Positions 16,434 through 24,963 of a stretch of 64,000 nucleotides of DNA are shown here, piece by piece. The notes beneath the pieces were generated by a model, which made no database searches, was not told where the DNA came from, and saw nothing but the letters and a program-made list of their open reading frames with translations. The stretch comes from Rheinheimera sp. D18 (GTDB lineage Bacteria > Pseudomonadota > Gammaproteobacteria > Enterobacterales > Alteromonadaceae): the NCBI RefSeq assembly GCF_004345025.1, contig NZ_CP037745.1, positions 1,984,001 through 2,048,000 of the forward strand, read 5' to 3'. Made by a program: the position numbers and the translations under genes. Each line of letters begins with the position of its first letter. Positions within the stretch are counted from its first letter, which is position 1.

Positions 16434-17722
16434 GCGCTCTCCTTCTGTTGGCGTAAATGATGGCTAACGCCAAGCTTATCCGGTTGCAATAGCAATACCG
16501 CGGTTAACGCCCAAGGCAGCCAGAGCATACCGGATGTCATAATATGCCCCACTACCGAGGAGACGGTTAATAACAAAACGTTAAGTAAGATTAGACAACG
16601 AGCCATACCGCTCGCCCGGGCTTGCCAGCTACGACGAATAAATAGGCTAAAGGTGAGTAAGAAAGCGAACAATCCGGGTAAACCATGAAATATCAGTAAG
16701 TCAAACCAGTCTAATTCAGCAAAGTATTTTTTAAGATACAAACCTACTCCACCCTGACCAACGCCAAGATAGCGCTGCCATTCGCTATAATGTTGGCTGG
16801 TAGTTTGCCAAATTTTGCCGGCATAATAATCGCGTGATGACAGCAAGATGCCGCTAATGCCGCGCTGGTGGTAAACAAACGTTAACTTGTCGTAGATACC
16901 TAGGCTACGAAGCAAATATTCGCCATTAAGCCATACCAGTAATAATACTAACGCCAGAACTACTGCTCCTGCTAGCAAGCCAAGCCGCTTTTGCTGCCAA
17001 AATGGCGCAGGCTGCAACAGTAGCGGAACAAACAACACCAACACTAAAACACCAAAGAGGCCGGTTTTAGTGAGCATAAGTGCCGCTGCCGCCACGGCTA
17101 ATAAGCTAATGATGAGATAACGTGGTTTGTGTTGGGGCCAACTGAGCGCCAGCACGGCCGCAGATAGCACCAATAGCACTGCAGATAGCTCGTTGGTTGA
17201 GTAGAAAAAACCTTTAATACCCAAAAACGATTGCGCTACGCCCTCTAGCGGTTGGTAAGCATTAAAACCCAAACCAGCCAGCCCAGCCAATATGTTCACT
17301 AACAAGACTAAGGCGGAAAAATACAAACTGCGTTGGCACAATAACCGACAGTGTTCTGGCATGCGCTGTGACAACGCCGACAAATAAGCAAACGCCAGTA
17401 ACGGACTAATGATTTTTAGCGCTAACTGTAAATCAGCCTGTATCCAGCGCATTGGTAGCGCTGACCAATGTAACCCTGGGCCGATTAGCAGCAAAACCAA
17501 CAACAGCGCTAAACCAGCCACGAGCTTTGGCTTTTGTGCTACTAACGAAACCGTCATTAAGCTTAACAGTAGTAATTTATAAATACTGGCTAAGACAAAA
17601 CTGCTACCGGTATATTGCAGTAATGCGCCATTGACGCAGTCAACTAATAGAAACAGCGGAATAATACGCAGCAGCAGCGCATCACTGTTGCGCTGCCAGT
17701 TAGACACGAAATGAATTGGCAT
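16430..17722 (-). CDS. O-antigen ligase / polymerase-like membrane protein (WaaL/Wzy family)
   Basis: A 430-residue protein with about ten to twelve hydrophobic segments and a large loop around residues 280-345 (YHQRGISGILLSSRDYYAG, GVGQGGVGLYLKKYF), the pattern of the Wzy_C O-antigen ligase/polymerase superfamily. It could polymerise a repeat unit or transfer a finished glycan to an acceptor; sequence alone does not separate these roles. ATG at 17720-17722 overlaps the stop of the GT2 gene by one base, so the genes are coupled. Confidence 0.8.
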   Translation of the reverse strand: MPIHFVSNWQRNSDALLLRIIPLFLLVDCVNGALLQYTGSSFVLASIYKLLLLSLMTVSLVAQKPKLVAGLALLLVLLLIGPGLHWSALPMRWIQADLQLALKIISPLLAFAYLSALSQRMPEHCRLLCQRSLYFSALVLLVNILAGLAGLGFNAYQPLEGVAQSFLGIKGFFYSTNELSAVLLVLSAAVLALSWPQHKPRYLIISLLAVAAAALMLTKTGLFGVLVLVLFVPLLLQPAPFWQQKRLGLLAGAVVLALVLLLVWLNGEYLLRSLGIYDKLTFVYHQRGISGILLSSRDYYAGKIWQTTSQHYSEWQRYLGVGQGGVGLYLKKYFAELDWFDLLIFHGLPGLFAFLLTFSLFIRRSWQARASGMARCLILLNVLLLTVSSVVGHIMTSGMLWLPWALTAVLLLQPDKLGVSHHLRQQKESA

Positions 17723-18621
17723 TATTTTTTAAATAGCCCACTAACGCCTTTACTAAACATTTTAATACGCCAGCGACTAAGCACACCAAGCTTATGTTTT
17801 ATATAGTAACGCCACTTTAGCTTTACTAAGCCAAAACGTGTGCTATTTATCAGCTGCATAAAACTAAGCGGAATATGCTCCATACTTTGGCGATAAAACA
17901 TTTGGTTATGTAAATTACGCTCATTCATTAAAGCTCGGTGTTTCGACACAAACTGCTTATGTGCATCTAAACGCTTTGGTGAATTAGTAATGCGACCTAG
18001 TTCATGGCCAACATTAACTTTATACGTCGGCTCGGCAATACGCAGCGCAGGGCCAAAACCTAGCACCACACGCACCCACATGTCATAGTCTTGAAACGCC
18101 GCTAACGACACATCAAAACCGCCAAGTTGCATCATACGCTCGCGCCGCACTAAAGCTTGATTAGATAAGCTATGTAAATCAAGCAATTGTGGCAAACTAA
18201 CCACTTCTCTTGTCGCAAACAGTTGTTTTTGCACTGTGCCGTAATCCCAAATATAGCCCGAGCAGACGCAGCTATATTTGTCATCATAGGCCTGATATAA
18301 ACTGGTTAAACGATTAGGTAAAAACTCATCGTCGTCGTCAATGCCGGTAACAAAATCGCCTTTAGCCTGTTCAATTGCTCGATTACGCGCAGCACAGGCG
18401 CCTTGACCGGTACTCTGACGAAAAAAACGTAGGCGCTCGTCATTAATATATTTATTAGTCAGTACCTGCCAAGTATCGTCGGTTGACGCATCGTCCACCA
18501 CCAATAGCTCTATATTCGGGTAATCTTGTGCTAATACCGATTCAATGGCGCGAATAGCCATATTCACTCGATTAAAGGTTGGCATGTAAACGCTGATCAA
18601 AGGTAAGTTTTGCTGAGTCAT
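17722..18621 (-). CDS. Family 2 glycosyltransferase
   Basis: A 299-residue GT-A fold enzyme: ISVYMPTFNRVNMAIRAIES at the N-terminus, VVDDASTDDTW, and the DxD-type TGIDDDDEFLPNRL near residues 93-106, followed by GGFDVSLAAFQDYDMWVRV. It should transfer a sugar from a nucleotide donor in the cytoplasm. The donor and acceptor are unknown. It lies 18 bp downstream of the WecG-like gene in the minus-strand glycan run. Confidence 0.9.
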   Translation of the reverse strand: MTQQNLPLISVYMPTFNRVNMAIRAIESVLAQDYPNIELLVVDDASTDDTWQVLTNKYINDERLRFFRQSTGQGACAARNRAIEQAKGDFVTGIDDDDEFLPNRLTSLYQAYDDKYSCVCSGYIWDYGTVQKQLFATREVVSLPQLLDLHSLSNQALVRRERMMQLGGFDVSLAAFQDYDMWVRVVLGFGPALRIAEPTYKVNVGHELGRITNSPKRLDAHKQFVSKHRALMNERNLHNQMFYRQSMEHIPLSFMQLINSTRFGLVKLKWRYYIKHKLGVLSRWRIKMFSKGVSGLFKK

Positions 18622-18639
18622 ATCATTTCATCCGTGACA

Positions 18640-19386
18640 TTAAATTTTGCCAGTCCAGTACCACCACAAATATCGTAGTAAACCTAATTGCCGGCCAATA
18701 CGGCTGGGCTGAGACAACAAGCGGTAGGCCCATTCTAAATTAAGCTTACACCACAGTTCTGGTGCCCGTTTTACATTACCGGTATAAACATCATAAGTAC
18801 CACCAACACCCATATAAAAACAATTTGGGTGTTGCGCTCGAATACGCTGGATCAGCAGTTCTTGTTTAGGTGAGCCCATAGCTATACTGACAAAACGCGC
18901 ACCACTTTGCTTTATTTGCGCAATAAGTTCAGCTTCATCTTTAAAGTAGCCATCTACGGCGCCGACTAAATTGACCTGTTCTGCACGCAGTTTTTCTGCC
19001 GTTTGCTGATTTACGTCCGGTTTGGCACCAACAATAAATACTGGCACCTTAAATTGTGCCGCGCGCTTTACCAACTGCTGCCAAAGCTCACACCCCGGAA
19101 TACGCTGTACGTTTTTCTTTAAACGCTTACGCATTACCTTTACTACACCAATACCATCGGCATAGCGGATATCAGCCGCGTTAATTACCGCTTCAATATC
19201 AGGGCTACGCATCGCCGTGAGCACTTTCTCAGGGTTTATCGCAATAGCTGAACCGGCATAAACGCTACCATCAGGGCGAATAATAAATTCCATTAATTGC
19301 TGCATATCGGCAAATGCAGATACCATTACTGGGCCAATTTTTACTTCAGCAATAGGTTGCTGTAATTCTGCTACCGCTTGGTTCAT
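18640..19386 (-). CDS. WecG/TagA/CpsF family glycosyltransferase (GT26)
   Basis: A 248-residue GT26 enzyme. Family motifs include NAADIRYADGIGVV, VFIVGAKPDV, FVSIAMGSPKQELLIQ and GVGGTYDVYTGNVKRAPE. Members add the second sugar to polyprenyl-diphospho-GlcNAc: ManNAcA for WecG, ManNAc for TagA. With wecA divergent from this run, acting on a WecA product is the natural inference; the donor sugar is not known because no wecB or wecC is in the window. ATG overlaps the GT4 stop (ATGA). Confidence 0.88.
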   Translation of the reverse strand: MNQAVAELQQPIAEVKIGPVMVSAFADMQQLMEFIIRPDGSVYAGSAIAINPEKVLTAMRSPDIEAVINAADIRYADGIGVVKVMRKRLKKNVQRIPGCELWQQLVKRAAQFKVPVFIVGAKPDVNQQTAEKLRAEQVNLVGAVDGYFKDEAELIAQIKQSGARFVSIAMGSPKQELLIQRIRAQHPNCFYMGVGGTYDVYTGNVKRAPELWCKLNLEWAYRLLSQPSRIGRQLGLLRYLWWYWTGKI

Positions 19387-20438
19387 AACACAACTCTCTG
19401 ATATATCTGTTGTAATTCGTTAACTACCTGACCTAGCAAATACTGCTCCGCACTGGTGCGACTATGCAGTTGCATAGTGTGATACTGCTGTGGCGTTTGC
19501 TGAAAAAACTGTTCTAACGCGTATGAAAACCGGTTAATTACTGTGACGTCGTCGCCTTGTTGGCTTATAAGTACGCCGTTAACACCGCTAACTAATTGCT
19601 CAGCACTGCCATCCGTTTGGCTGGCAATCACTGGCGTATAACAGGCCATTGCCTCTGCCATGACTAAACCAAAGGCTTCATGGCGCGATAAACTAATAAA
19701 ACACCGCGCTTGCCGATATAGCTCTTTTAACGCTGCGCTATCTTTTGGCCCAACCACCAACACATTAGGAAACTGCTGCGCTGCAAGCTGTAATTTTTCC
19801 AACCACGGCCCAGAACCGGCAATGACTACTTTCTTATCTTTTACTACCGGCAATAAAGCTAATAAGCGGTCCATGCCTTTATTCTGATCTAAGCTACCTA
19901 CATATAAAATATCAATCGTTTTATCCTGCCAAGATACCGGCTCAACCACGCGAAACAACTCGCTAATGCCAGCGGGTAATACCTGAGCCTGTTTTACTGG
20001 CAAACTAAAATGTTGCGCCAAGGCTTTACTGGCGAAAATCCACTGGTCAACCTTGGTTGCACACCACGTATACAACTTGCCTGGTGGTTGATATTTATAA
20101 ATATCACTGCCATGACAGGTAACAACAATTTTAACTTTAGGGTTACGCAGTGCTTTATACAATAATGCTAGCCAAATCGTCGGATAATAAAAATGTACAT
20201 GGACAATATCAAAACGACGCCGACTAAGCATATAACGCCAAATAAAATCGAGTATAAAAACAGGGTATTTCAATAACTTGTTCAGCAAAGAGTCACTGTG
20301 CCAGCGCATATAATGATAACTAGGATGAAGCGCCGCCAGGGCCCACACTTGGTTATGCACAAACTTCCCCTGAAACGGTGAAGATGGCTTGGGCCCCATG
20401 TTGCTCACAATCAAGATATTATTATTTATGCTTTGCAC
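19383..20438 (-). CDS. Family 4 glycosyltransferase
   Basis: A 351-residue GT-B enzyme: VVTCHGSDIYKY around residues 105-116, DILYVGSLDQNKGMDRL (donor-domain start), VVAGSGPWLEKLQ-like sequence and SRHEAFGLVMAEAMACYTPV, the EX7E-type motif. GTG at 20436-20438 is the best start; the Shine-Dalgarno is weak. It is the first gene of the minus-strand glycan run. Upstream, a CTGACAG repeat occurs twice at about 20453-20468. Confidence 0.9.
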   Translation of the reverse strand: MQSINNNILIVSNMGPKPSSPFQGKFVHNQVWALAALHPSYHYMRWHSDSLLNKLLKYPVFILDFIWRYMLSRRRFDIVHVHFYYPTIWLALLYKALRNPKVKIVVTCHGSDIYKYQPPGKLYTWCATKVDQWIFASKALAQHFSLPVKQAQVLPAGISELFRVVEPVSWQDKTIDILYVGSLDQNKGMDRLLALLPVVKDKKVVIAGSGPWLEKLQLAAQQFPNVLVVGPKDSAALKELYRQARCFISLSRHEAFGLVMAEAMACYTPVIASQTDGSAEQLVSGVNGVLISQQGDDVTVINRFSYALEQFFQQTPQQYHTMQLHSRTSAEQYLLGQVVNELQQIYQRVVL

Positions 20439-20610
20439 GCTGAACTTTCACCCTGACAGCCTGACAGACTGTGTACAATACTTGTTGCTTGATAAAAAAA
20501 CACTTAGTTTATATCGCTTTGCGTATTAAACCCTGAACTATAGTAATAACCGATTTCAGCTGACGCTTGGCTGAATAAACACTAACACTTGTTAACAACC
20601 GGATCGGTAA

Positions 20611-21687
20611 ATGCCAACACACTTACTTTTCGCTATCAGCGCTTTTTTCGCGGCCTGCGCCGCCATCTGGCTATTATATCCATTATCGGTGCGCGTCGGC
20701 TTAGTTGATGTTCCGCGTGGCCGTAAACAACATCAAGGTGCGGTGCCGTTAATTGGCGGCATTGCTACCTACTGCGGCCTTTGTATCGCTATGCTTTTAT
20801 TTGCCGACTCCAGCGTTGAGCCACTATATTACTTAGCCTGCGCCGGTGTTATTGTTATTTTAGGTGCCTTTGATGACTACCTAGATTTAAGCGTAAAGCT
20901 GCGTTTAGCGGTACAAACCTTAGTCGGTTTAGCCATGACCTACAGCCTAGATTTACATCTTGCCAGCTTAGGTAATTTATTTGGTATGGGCCAAGTAGAG
21001 CTAGGCGTGCTGGGTTTGCCTATTACGCTGGTTGCAGTTATTGCCGCAATTAACGCTTTTAACATGACCGATGGCATCGACGGCTTAGCCGGCATGCTAA
21101 GCTTAGTCAGTTTTAGCGCTATCGCGATTTTTATGGCATTGTGGGGGCAGCCTTTACATGCCATGTTCGCTATGGTGATTGTGCTGGCAATGCTGCCTTA
21201 TTTAGCCTGCAATTTAAATTTAATACCCGGTAAACGTATTTTTCTCGGTGATGCCGGCAGTATGCTGATTGGGTTAAGTGTAATTTGGTTGCTTATTGTT
21301 GGCACCCAAAGTGAAAGCGCCAGCTTTCGTCCAGTGACGGCACTGTGGATCATTGCCATTCCACTAATGGATATGATAGCGATAATGGTACGCCGCATCC
21401 GCAAAGGTCAGTCGCCATTTCAAGCCGACCGTGAGCATTTGCACCATATTTCGCTGCGTTTAGGCCTAAGCTCGCGTGAATCATTAGCATTAATAACCGC
21501 TTTGGCTAGTATTTTTGCCTGTATTGGCATTATTGGTGAGTATTTATTAGTACCCGATATCGTTATGTTGCTGCTATTTTTACTGGTATTTACCGGTTAT
21601 TTATATTTGCTACAAAACATCTGGCGTATTATTTCGCACGTTCGTAGACAACGGCTACAGCACAAATTTCCTAGGGTTATTAAGTAG
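20611..21687 (+). CDS. wecA: Undecaprenyl-phosphate GlcNAc-1-phosphate transferase (WecA family)
   Basis: A 358-residue polytopic enzyme with the polyprenyl-phosphate sugar-1-P transferase motifs: ILGAFDDYLDLSVKLR (Asp-Asp pair near residue 90), NAFNMTDGIDGLAGMLSL, KRIFLGDAGSMLIG and DREHLHHISLRLGLS. It transfers GlcNAc-1-P (or a related sugar) to undecaprenyl phosphate at the inner membrane and starts the lipid-linked glycan. It is divergent from the minus-strand glycosyltransferase run (172 bp gap) and upstream of a small ORF and the pyruvyl transferase gene. Confidence 0.92.
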   Translation: MPTHLLFAISAFFAACAAIWLLYPLSVRVGLVDVPRGRKQHQGAVPLIGGIATYCGLCIAMLLFADSSVEPLYYLACAGVIVILGAFDDYLDLSVKLRLAVQTLVGLAMTYSLDLHLASLGNLFGMGQVELGVLGLPITLVAVIAAINAFNMTDGIDGLAGMLSLVSFSAIAIFMALWGQPLHAMFAMVIVLAMLPYLACNLNLIPGKRIFLGDAGSMLIGLSVIWLLIVGTQSESASFRPVTALWIIAIPLMDMIAIMVRRIRKGQSPFQADREHLHHISLRLGLSSRESLALITALASIFACIGIIGEYLLVPDIVMLLLFLLVFTGYLYLLQNIWRIISHVRRQRLQHKFPRVIK

Positions 21688-21791
21688 TGAAAATAATTAA
21701 GAAAATTTTACTGGCTCGCGCCAGCGCAACCAATTATGGCAATTATGGCGCGCACGTAAATCCACTTCACCTAGCTAAAGGTTACTTATGA
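21687..21791 (+). CDS. Possible 34-residue small ORF between wecA and pyruvyl transferase
   Basis: GTG at 21687 shares its G with the wecA stop TAG, and the stop TGA at 21789-21791 overlaps the next ATG (ATGA). AGGG lies 11 bases upstream. The peptide starts VKIIKKILLARASATNYG, basic then polar, and matches nothing I recognise. It may be a real coupled small protein, a coupling leader that keeps ribosomes moving into the next gene, or chance. Confidence 0.3.
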   Translation: MKIIKKILLARASATNYGNYGAHVNPLHLAKGYL

Positions 21792-22957
21792 GCAAACCGT
21801 TTTACGTCGAAATTAAAGGTGTTCAGTTTCGCAATAAAGGCGCCTATTTAATGTTACTGGCCTGCCTTGATGGCTTAAAGCAACTGCCGCACCCGATTGA
21901 ACTGGTGCTATCACCCGGCCCTAACTTGCCCTATCCAGAACGCGCCCGCTTAGGCGCTTGGCAAAAGCTGTCGTTTCGCCGTGGCGGCTTAGATTTAACG
22001 GCAGTGATTGGTAAGTTACCAAGCGCAATGCAACGCCTATTTAATCGCTACGGCATGGTAACCGAGCAGCAAATAGATTTAGCACTCGAAGCCAGTGGCT
22101 TTGCCTATGGTGATCAGTGGCCACTGCGTTTTTTACAAAACACCGCCAAAGAAGTAGTGCGTTTTGCTAAAGCCGGTAAGCCGTTTATTTTTATGCCCCA
22201 AGCTTTTGGCCCGTTTAAAAGCGAAGCCAGTAAAGCGGCGATGCGCGACATTGTTAACCATGCCACACTGGTATTTGTGCGCGATCCAGTATCTCTAGAA
22301 CACGTAAAAGGCTGTGTTGGCACCCTACCCGATACTGTGGTGTTAACGCCTGATTTCACTGTAGGTTTAACCGCGCGCGCCAATGATGAAATACCGGCAA
22401 TAACGCAGCCTTATGCTGCACTTATTCCCAATAATAAAGTGGTGTCTAAGTTTAACCACGCCAATGCTGAACAACTACGCAGTAATTATATTAATGCCTT
22501 TGCCGGCGCAGCGAATAAACTAAGAGCACAAGGCATGCAATGCGTGCTGGTAAACCATGAGGGCAAAGAAGATGCGCTGTTATGTGACGAAATTGCTGCC
22601 AAAGCGCCCTGCACTATAGTGCAAATAGAAGATCCGCTAGCGGTTAAAGCGTTTATTGGTAAAGCCGAGCTGGCTATTAGTTCGCGGTTTCATGGTGCAG
22701 TAAATGCACTAAGCCAAGGCGTACCTTGCATTGCTACCAGTTGGAGCCATAAATATCACGCGATGATGAGCGATTTTGGTATGGGCGAATATTGTGTTGC
22801 CGAACTAACAGAGCAAAGCTTACTTACGGCGCTAGAGCAGCTATTAACCCACAAAGTCGAACTGGCCAGTGAAATAAAAGTTAAAGCCGCAGCGTTAAAA
22901 CAGCAAAACCAACAAATGTGGCAGAAGTTATATCAAGCTGTTAGTAAAACACACTAA
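21788..22957 (+). CDS. Polysaccharide pyruvyl transferase family protein
   Basis: A 389-residue protein of the CsaB/WcaK-type family: VEIKGVQFRNKGAYLMLLA at the start, EASGFAYGDQWPL, IFMPQAFGPFKS, and late SSRFHGAVNALSQGVPC and ATSWSHKYHAMM. The family transfers pyruvyl from phosphoenolpyruvate to a sugar, giving a negatively charged ketal. The acceptor here is unknown but is likely the glycan begun by WecA. It is downstream of wecA on the same strand and ends 6 bp from the convergent response regulator gene. Confidence 0.88.
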   Translation: MSKPFYVEIKGVQFRNKGAYLMLLACLDGLKQLPHPIELVLSPGPNLPYPERARLGAWQKLSFRRGGLDLTAVIGKLPSAMQRLFNRYGMVTEQQIDLALEASGFAYGDQWPLRFLQNTAKEVVRFAKAGKPFIFMPQAFGPFKSEASKAAMRDIVNHATLVFVRDPVSLEHVKGCVGTLPDTVVLTPDFTVGLTARANDEIPAITQPYAALIPNNKVVSKFNHANAEQLRSNYINAFAGAANKLRAQGMQCVLVNHEGKEDALLCDEIAAKAPCTIVQIEDPLAVKAFIGKAELAISSRFHGAVNALSQGVPCIATSWSHKYHAMMSDFGMGEYCVAELTEQSLLTALEQLLTHKVELASEIKVKAAALKQQNQQMWQKLYQAVSKTH

Positions 22958-22963
22958 CAGCAA

Positions 22964-23491
22964 CTAAGGCCGGCGCTTTTGCAGTTTACGCTGCAACGTG
23001 CGCCGGTGCATGCCAAGCAAACGCGCAGTTTGCGATACATTCCCCTCGTGCTGTTGTAATACTCGCTGAATATGTTCCCATTCAACCTGTTCTGGGCTTA
23101 ACATTAACGTAGTTTCTTGCTCTGTTGTTAACGTGTTTGTACCGGCTAAACTTTGCAACAAGGTGCTAAAATCGACCGGTTTAGTGAGAAAGTCATCTGC
23201 ACCTAACTTAATGGCCTGCACCGCACTGGCGATACTGGCAAACCCAGTTAACATAACAATACGTGCTTGCGGTAAGGCTTGACGCAACGGCGCAACAAAA
23301 TGTAAGCCCGACTGTGCGGCAAAACGCATGTCTAACAAAAAGCAGTGTGCATTGGTGTGTATTAATTGCTGCTCAGTAACAGGTTCAGTAAACACAACCA
23401 CACTATAATCGTTTGCCGTTAAACGCCGCGCCAATACCTGGGTTAAAGCAATGTCGTCATCAACAATACATAGCTTAGGCAAATCAGTCAT
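22964..23491 (-). CDS. RegA/ActR/PrrA-type response regulator
   Basis: A 175-residue regulator. The receiver domain (1-120) has the acidic pair in CIVDDDIALTQVL, the phospho-acceptor Asp in FLLDMRF, T in VMLTGFA and K in FLTKPVD. A short Fis-type helix-turn-helix closes the protein (EGNVSQTARLLGMHRRTLQRK), typical of RegA/ActR/PrrA redox regulators. It overlaps the end of the histidine-kinase remnant by 8 bp, so the pair once formed an operon. The kinase is now truncated, so the regulator may be unregulated or unexpressed. Confidence 0.9.
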   Translation of the reverse strand: MTDLPKLCIVDDDIALTQVLARRLTANDYSVVVFTEPVTEQQLIHTNAHCFLLDMRFAAQSGLHFVAPLRQALPQARIVMLTGFASIASAVQAIKLGADDFLTKPVDFSTLLQSLAGTNTLTTEQETTLMLSPEQVEWEHIQRVLQQHEGNVSQTARLLGMHRRTLQRKLQKRRP

Positions 23492-23807
23492 ATTTTACCT
23501 TTACACTGGTAAAGATGATCTGAGTAAGCATGCCACCTTCGGGCAAGTTACTACGGGTAATTTCCCCGCCTAGACTTTCAATGGTCAGGTTAGCTAAGTA
23601 CTGGCCTAAACCTAAACCTTGCGTGCTTGGCTGCGGTATATGCCCTAGTTCAGCTAAACGCGCATCAGATAAACCTTCACCAAAATCACGAATACTTAGC
23701 ACTATTTGTTGATACTGCTGTTGCAGTGTTAATTCAAGCTGCGCGTTACCTTGCGCTAAACTGGCGTCAGCCGCGTTATTTAAAATGTTATAAATGGCAG
23801 CCGGCAA
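23484..23807 (-). pseudogene. Histidine kinase remnant (RegB/PrrB-type, C-terminal ATPase only)
   Basis: Only about 107 residues of a HATPase domain remain: the N-box LPAAIYNILNNAADAS, then SIRDFGEGLSD and GLGLGQYLANLTIESLGGE. The membrane sensor, H-box and dimerisation region are missing. The frame runs into TonB-receptor DNA beyond about 23807; the nominal start is a TTG without a Shine-Dalgarno. The gene stood upstream of, and overlapped, the response regulator gene. A deletion removed its 5' part and promoter. Confidence 0.88.
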
Positions 23808-24598
23808 GTGACAATTTGCATAGTGCTTTTGCCCGTGTTGAACACAAACTAGCTAACACATCAGCACTGGTTTACTTTGGTATTGGCCACACTGAACGCT
23901 TTCCCGATTACTGGGAGCTAATAGCCAAAGAAGCGGAACAAAGCATTAGTGGCTTTAATATTAAACCCGAACAAACCACGCAGCTTGATACCGGCATAAT
24001 GTACCGTAACGAAAAAACTGAGTTTTCCGTATCTGCATTTTATAATCAAGTAGACGATTTTATCTTAGTAAACTACAGCAACATGATGAAAGCCAACGGC
24101 TTTGTGCAAAACATTGATACAAGAAGTTACGGCGCCGAGTTAAGTATTGCACACGCGTTAAGTACCACGTGGAAGGCAGAATCCGCGCTATCCTATGTGC
24201 ATGCCACTAACACTAGCGATAACACGCCGCTACCGCAAATATCGCCATTAGAATGGCGTACTGGGCTAAGTTATAGCCGCGACAACTGGTCAGTAGGCTC
24301 GCTAATGCGGGTAGTCGATAGGCAAAATCGTTATACGTTAAACCAAGGTAATATTGTTGGCAAAGACTTAGGTGCCGCGGCCGGTTTTGTTATTTATTCA
24401 CTTAATGCTAGCTGGCAACTAACCGATAGCACACTGTTTAGCGCGGGTGCCGACAACCTATTTGATAAGAATTATGCCGAGTTTGTTAGCCGTGCAGGCG
24501 GCAATGGTATGGGTGGCGGTATTCCAGGGTTTATTCAAACCGAACGTGTTAACGAGCCCGGCCGCACCTTTTGGCTGAAGTTACAACTAACCTTGTAA
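23802..24598 (+). pseudogene. TonB-dependent copper-type receptor remnant (C-terminal beta-barrel)
   Basis: About 265 C-terminal residues of an OprC/NosA-like outer-membrane receptor remain: FARVEHKLANTSALVYFGIG, HTERFPDYWELI, NTRSYGAELS-like strands, AGADNLFDKNYAEFVSRAG, and the terminal barrel strand FWLKLQLTL. The signal peptide, plug and first strands (normally about 400 residues) are gone, and there is no start. The left end merges with the antisense of the kinase remnant near 23802-23812. Copper as substrate is inferred from recalled similarity to OprC. Confidence 0.85.
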
Positions 24599-24622
24599 AG
24601 CTAGCCATAGCACCTATAAATT

Positions 24623-24667
24623 AAGGCTAGCATAGCAATATTTACCGCTACGCTAGCCTTTTATATA
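24623..24667 (+). terminator. Terminator after the TonB-receptor remnant
   Basis: AAGGCTAGC-A-TAGC pairs with GCTA-C-GCTAGCCTT (24623-24660), and TTATATA follows the last TT. A strong hairpin that still marks the original end of the receptor gene. Confidence 0.75.
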
Positions 24668-24672
24668 CCCAG

Positions 24673-24882
24673 CTACTTAATGCCTTTATCACTATCACTC
24701 ACTTGCACTTTCTGTTGCATTACCTGCATTTCAATATCGGCTTTTAAACGACATACCGCCAATTGTGCCAAGCGCATGGCTTTAATTTCTGCTAGAGGGT
24801 CAACCGTTTGCAGCCGATTATTTTCAGTAGCATAAGATAAACCGTCATTCTTTGTTGGCGCATTATTTTGGTTTTCCATCAT
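24673..24882 (-). CDS. Hypothetical protein, 69 residues
   Basis: A small acidic/polar protein starting MMENQNNAPTKNDG, with a helical middle (PLAEIKAMRLAQLAVCRLKA) and a polar tail. AAGAGA lies about 9-12 bases upstream of the paired ATG codons. No family recognised; no signal peptide or membrane segment. It sits between a receptor remnant and a broken amidohydrolase, so it could be a bystander of that decay or a genuine small gene. Confidence 0.5.
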   Translation of the reverse strand: MMENQNNAPTKNDGLSYATENNRLQTVDPLAEIKAMRLAQLAVCRLKADIEMQVMQQKVQVSDSDKGIK

Positions 24883-24963
24883 CGAAAAATATCTCTTACA
24901 TCGTTATTTACTGGCATTAAAAGTACTTAGCTACATAGTTAGGTACAACACACTCAACGCGTA

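Noticed and set aside
23627-23801. 5' extension of the TonB-receptor frame to a start at 23627
   Set aside because: That part reads through the antisense of the kinase ATPase domain and has no receptor sequence or signal peptide; it is a product of the deletion fusion.
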